Below are positions 61,510 to 64,000 of a DNA stretch of 64,000 nt, in pieces. Made by a program: the position numbers and the translations under genes. Every line of letters begins with the position of its first letter. Position 1 is the stretch's first letter. Source of the stretch: Acidobacteriota bacterium (GTDB lineage Bacteria; Acidobacteriota; Blastocatellia; UBA7656); the NCBI GenBank assembly GCA_040754075.1, contig JBFMDH010000014.1:1-64000 (forward strand), given 5' to 3'. Below the pieces are notes generated by a model. The model made no database searches, was not told the origin of the DNA, and saw only the letters and a program-made list of their open reading frames with translations.

Positions 61510-62892
61510 TTATTTGGTCTTCGGGCGCTCAGTCGGCATGATGAACGTCATATCAAAGGTTTCTCTGGTATTGTCGGGCGTCACTGCGCCGACGATTTGA
61601 AAATAATTGACGCCCGGTTGCGCTTGATTAGGCTCCAGCGCAATTTCAAATTCGGTTTGCACCTCTTCACCGGCTTGCAGCGGCAGGGGATTATCAGCCA
61701 CCACGATTTGCGCATCAGGTAAATTATTGAGTGACAGCGTGAGCAGCGCATCTTTTTTACCGCGATTGGCAACCGTCATGCGGAATTGATTGTAAATTCT
61801 GCCGTCTTCGCCGATGCGATACATGGTTGTGCGAATCGGCGCAATTTTCACGAGCACGTTATCGCGCATCGAAAGCGCCACAAACAGACCGGAGGCATAA
61901 AACAAAATAATCAACAGCACCACCATGCGTTTGGCATCTCTCAGTCCCAGACGGCGAAGCCACGGCACTTTTTTATCGTTTAGATATTCGCCCTTTTCGC
62001 CCCACGTATAGTGAATCAAACTCTCTTTGCCGAAACGTCCGAGCACGTCCGCGCAGGCATCGATGCATTCGCCGCAATGAATACATTCGATTTGATAAGG
62101 CGATTTGCGAATGTCTATGCCCATATGACAAATGCGCACGCATTTTTTGCATTCGATACAGGTTTTGTCTTCATCGCGATAATGCACGATGAGCGTGTTG
62201 TTGTCGCCGAGGATGCCTTGCAGATAACCGTAAGGGCATATGGTGGTGCAGAATTTCTGGCGCACCAAAGTGAAATCCAAAAAGGTGATGAGCGTGGTTG
62301 CCGCGCCCGCAATGCCCCCGGCGGTTTGAATATCGAGTGAAGCTAAACGCCAGAATAAATCGCGCGGCTCGACGAAGTAGGAAATAAACACGAAAGCCAA
62401 AAATATCGAAGCCAGACCGAGCACGCTGTAAAATCCGATGCGGCTCAGGAGTTGGCGTTTTTTGGCATCCATTTTGATGAAGCGTTTGTTGATGACGCGG
62501 CGGATTTTGTCTTCGACGGCAAGCGAGGCTTCACTGAAAATCATCTGCGGGCAGAGGTAGCTGCAATAGATTCTGCCATAGAGCATGGATGCCGCGGCGA
62601 TGACGAACAAGGTAAACATCATGGCGAAAAAGATAATGGCAAATTCATTAATCCAGAGTTCGTAACCCGCGAAATAAAAACGCTGACGCGGAATGTCAAA
62701 GCGCATCACATTAAAAAAGGGAAGAATTAAAAATCCGATAAAACATAAAGACTGCACGATTCGGCGGCTGCGGTGATAAGTCTTCTGCTTTGGAACTGGA
62801 GTCACCGCAGGCTTCAGTGATGGTTTTTTCGACTGGATAACCGGAAGCGGTTTGGGTTCAGTCGTAACGAGGTTTTTCATGATAAGGCTCAT
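61510..62892 (-). CDS. ccoG: Cytochrome c oxidase accessory protein CcoG
   Basis: 460 residues. Five membrane segments surround two 4Fe-4S motif sets: CSYLCPQMIF and CTTICPYG for one site, and CIECKKCVRICHMG with CIHCGECIDACAD for the ferredoxin-like pair. An Ig-like FixG_C domain ends the protein. CcoG (FixG) reduces copper in cbb3 oxidase maturation. The chain begins MSLIMKNL; the second ATG at 62880 is an alternative start. It is encoded with SafE- and CcoI-like genes, but the cbb3 structural genes are not in the window. Confidence 0.9.
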   Translation of the reverse strand: MSLIMKNLVTTEPKPLPVIQSKKPSLKPAVTPVPKQKTYHRSRRIVQSLCFIGFLILPFFNVMRFDIPRQRFYFAGYELWINEFAIIFFAMMFTLFVIAAASMLYGRIYCSYLCPQMIFSEASLAVEDKIRRVINKRFIKMDAKKRQLLSRIGFYSVLGLASIFLAFVFISYFVEPRDLFWRLASLDIQTAGGIAGAATTLITFLDFTLVRQKFCTTICPYGYLQGILGDNNTLIVHYRDEDKTCIECKKCVRICHMGIDIRKSPYQIECIHCGECIDACADVLGRFGKESLIHYTWGEKGEYLNDKKVPWLRRLGLRDAKRMVVLLIILFYASGLFVALSMRDNVLVKIAPIRTTMYRIGEDGRIYNQFRMTVANRGKKDALLTLSLNNLPDAQIVVADNPLPLQAGEEVQTEFEIALEPNQAQPGVNYFQIVGAVTPDNTRETFDMTFIMPTERPKTK

Positions 62893-62959
62893 ATTTCAGT
62901 TTCAGTTCAGTAGCCCGACCGTCAGGGAGGGCGCTCAAATGCCTGCGCTAACTTTTGGG

Positions 62960-63667
62960 CTACTGATGACATTCGGTTGGCGCGCTGCCCGATATGAACG
63001 GCATCACACCGCGCCAAACCAAAAATGCGCCAAGCAGCGTGACACTGACGGCTGCCAGACGGCTCCCCCATCTGCCTAATTTCAAACTGATGACCGACGA
63101 AAACATACCGAGCACCAATAAAGCACTGGTTGTGCCCAGTCCAAACGCCAACATGGTGAGCGCCCCTGCCAGCATCTCGCCGGTTGCAATCGCCCTCAGC
63201 AAAGCTGCGTAAACCAGTCCACAAGGCAGAAATCCGAGCATCACGCCAAGCGAAAATTTGCTGAGAATCGTCGGCGACGAGAGACGCCAACCGATGGGGT
63301 TTAACCACCGCGATAAGCTTTTGAGCGGGTCAAATCTTTGCAGGTTGCGGCTGGGGATTAAATCAAGCATGAGCAAACCCGCGATAACCATTAACGCGCC
63401 GCCAATGATTGCCGCAATATTGCCCACGCCTGCGAGTTTGCCGATAAAACCGATTGTGCCGCCCGCCAAACCTGCCATCAAGCCGAGTACGGTATAAGTT
63501 AAAATTCTCCCCGCGTTGTAGGAGAGGTGAGCAAAAAATTGCTGTCTTCGCGTGTGCTTACCCAATGGCAAACTGTAAGACAGCACAATCGGTCCGCACA
63601 TTTGCACACAATGCAAACTACTCACAAGTCCTAATGCAAAAATCAGGTAAAATTCCCCAAAGCTCAT
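62960..63667 (-). CDS. SafE/UreH-like membrane protein (CcoI partner type)
   Basis: 235 residues with six to seven membrane helices. The opening LGLVSSLHCVQMCGPIVLSY has a Cys-x3-Cys-Gly-Pro signature, and ANMGFLPCGLVYAAL-like FLPCGLVY lies midway. Proteins of this group (sulfite exporter TauE/SafE family, urease accessory UreH-2) sit beside FixI/CcoI genes and are thought to carry copper in oxidase assembly. The frame opens at GTG 63670; ATG 63667 is chosen. It is the first gene of the leftward ccoG operon. Confidence 0.8.
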   Translation of the reverse strand: MSFGEFYLIFALGLVSSLHCVQMCGPIVLSYSLPLGKHTRRQQFFAHLSYNAGRILTYTVLGLMAGLAGGTIGFIGKLAGVGNIAAIIGGALMVIAGLLMLDLIPSRNLQRFDPLKSLSRWLNPIGWRLSSPTILSKFSLGVMLGFLPCGLVYAALLRAIATGEMLAGALTMLAFGLGTTSALLVLGMFSSVISLKLGRWGSRLAAVSVTLLGAFLVWRGVMPFISGSAPTECHQ

Positions 63668-63670
63668 CAC

Positions 63671-64000
63671 GAATCTCTAATTGTGCAATTCGTGTGCCTT
63701 GTGGACAGAGCAATAGCCGGAAGGGAGATGAACAGAGGAATGCATTCAGAAGTCTTTTTACTGGGAGCGTGGACGGTTCAATCCGCGTCTTCAAATAATC
63801 GGGCAGGGAGGTTCTCGCCCGCGTTATTCATATAGGGATGATGCTTCCTTCCCAGTAAAAAGGGCAAAGCATATGGCAACGACGGATTTTGAGAACCACT
63901 ATCCTACCAGAGAGCTTCTGTTTGCGTAATTGATTTTGGGATTCGCAACCCCAACTGTCGAACACTCCCGATAAAAATCGAAACGCTTCATGGTGACCGC
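63671..64000. other. Right edge: intergenic, inverted repeat pair
   Basis: CTTTTTACTGGGA 63754-63766 and TCCCAGTAAAAAG 63850-63862 form a perfect 13-base inverted repeat with an 83-base loop. A tiny frame MATTDFENHYPTRELLFA near 63872 is not supported. The next gene, if any, begins past 64000. Confidence 0.5.

Noticed and set aside
63872-63928. Tiny frame MATTDFENHYPTRELLFA near the right edge
   Set aside because: Too short, no ribosome site, and no context.

Overview
The window (about 47-50% GC by eye) looks like a chromosome segment of a Gram-negative, respiratory, probably facultatively anaerobic bacterium. The mix of outer-membrane barrels, PilT, LarC, NrfHA, a glycolate-oxidase module, Ycf48-like and RHS-type proteins and long runs of multiheme cytochromes best fits Acidobacteriota (perhaps Blastocatellia). 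That assignment is an inference from gene content, not from a marker gene. No rRNA, tRNA, CRISPR array or intact transposase was seen.

Layout. 1-2922: two glycoside hydrolases (a GH43-like protein cut by the window edge, and a GH1-like enzyme). 3011-9319: a sulfur-assimilation locus. It opens with two tandem SAM-II type aptamers, each with its own intrinsic terminator, then encodes a threonine-synthase-like PLP enzyme, a ThiS/MoaD-type sulfur carrier ending in Gly-Gly, an SDR, a CysM-like PLP enzyme and a JAMM peptidase. A long attenuator-like hairpin follows, enclosing the eight-residue peptide MTCCCCRN, and then a carrier-E1-rhodanese fusion. I read this as protein-thiocarboxylate sulfur transfer for both homocysteine and cysteine, with one branch sensed by SAM and the other by cysteinyl-tRNA supply. 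This is the strongest candidate for an undescribed system.

9351-17171: a PIN-type toxin-antitoxin pair, glycolate oxidase glcD, a DUF433 antitoxin with a broken DUF5615 toxin, an AraC-type regulator, a PNPOx-like protein, an FHA-DUF309 fusion, then glcE and glcF. 17203-24598: pilT, a MobB-like P-loop protein, a sirtuin, larC, folE and metG. 24667-29714: hemerythrins, nrfHA, a YwiC-like membrane protein and a Crp/Fnr regulator. 29711-31321: a scar region with an RHS fragment, an AT-rich Ycf48-like propeller gene and a gene relic.

31359-47399: a dense multiheme cytochrome region. Together with nrfHA it encodes 72 CXXCH-type heme motifs (one of them CX3CH) plus one possible CX6CH. It holds a NapC-like octaheme, tetra-, nona- and octaheme proteins, a nonaheme-cytochrome b fusion, a Rieske/cytochrome b/nonaheme operon that looks like a bc complex with a multiheme in place of c1, and an MtrA-like decaheme next to an MtrB-like barrel. 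The last pair suggests electron transfer across the outer membrane.

47750-53831: citrate synthase, a dihydroorotate-dehydrogenase-like protein and pyruvate:ferredoxin oxidoreductase. 54068-57309: a RIC iron-sulfur repair protein, two membrane proteins, thioredoxin 2 and a methyltransferase. 57619-63667: a copper-exporting P-type ATPase, CcoG and SafE-type proteins of cbb3 oxidase assembly, with a small membrane protein and an outer-membrane barrel. The oxidase itself is not in the window.
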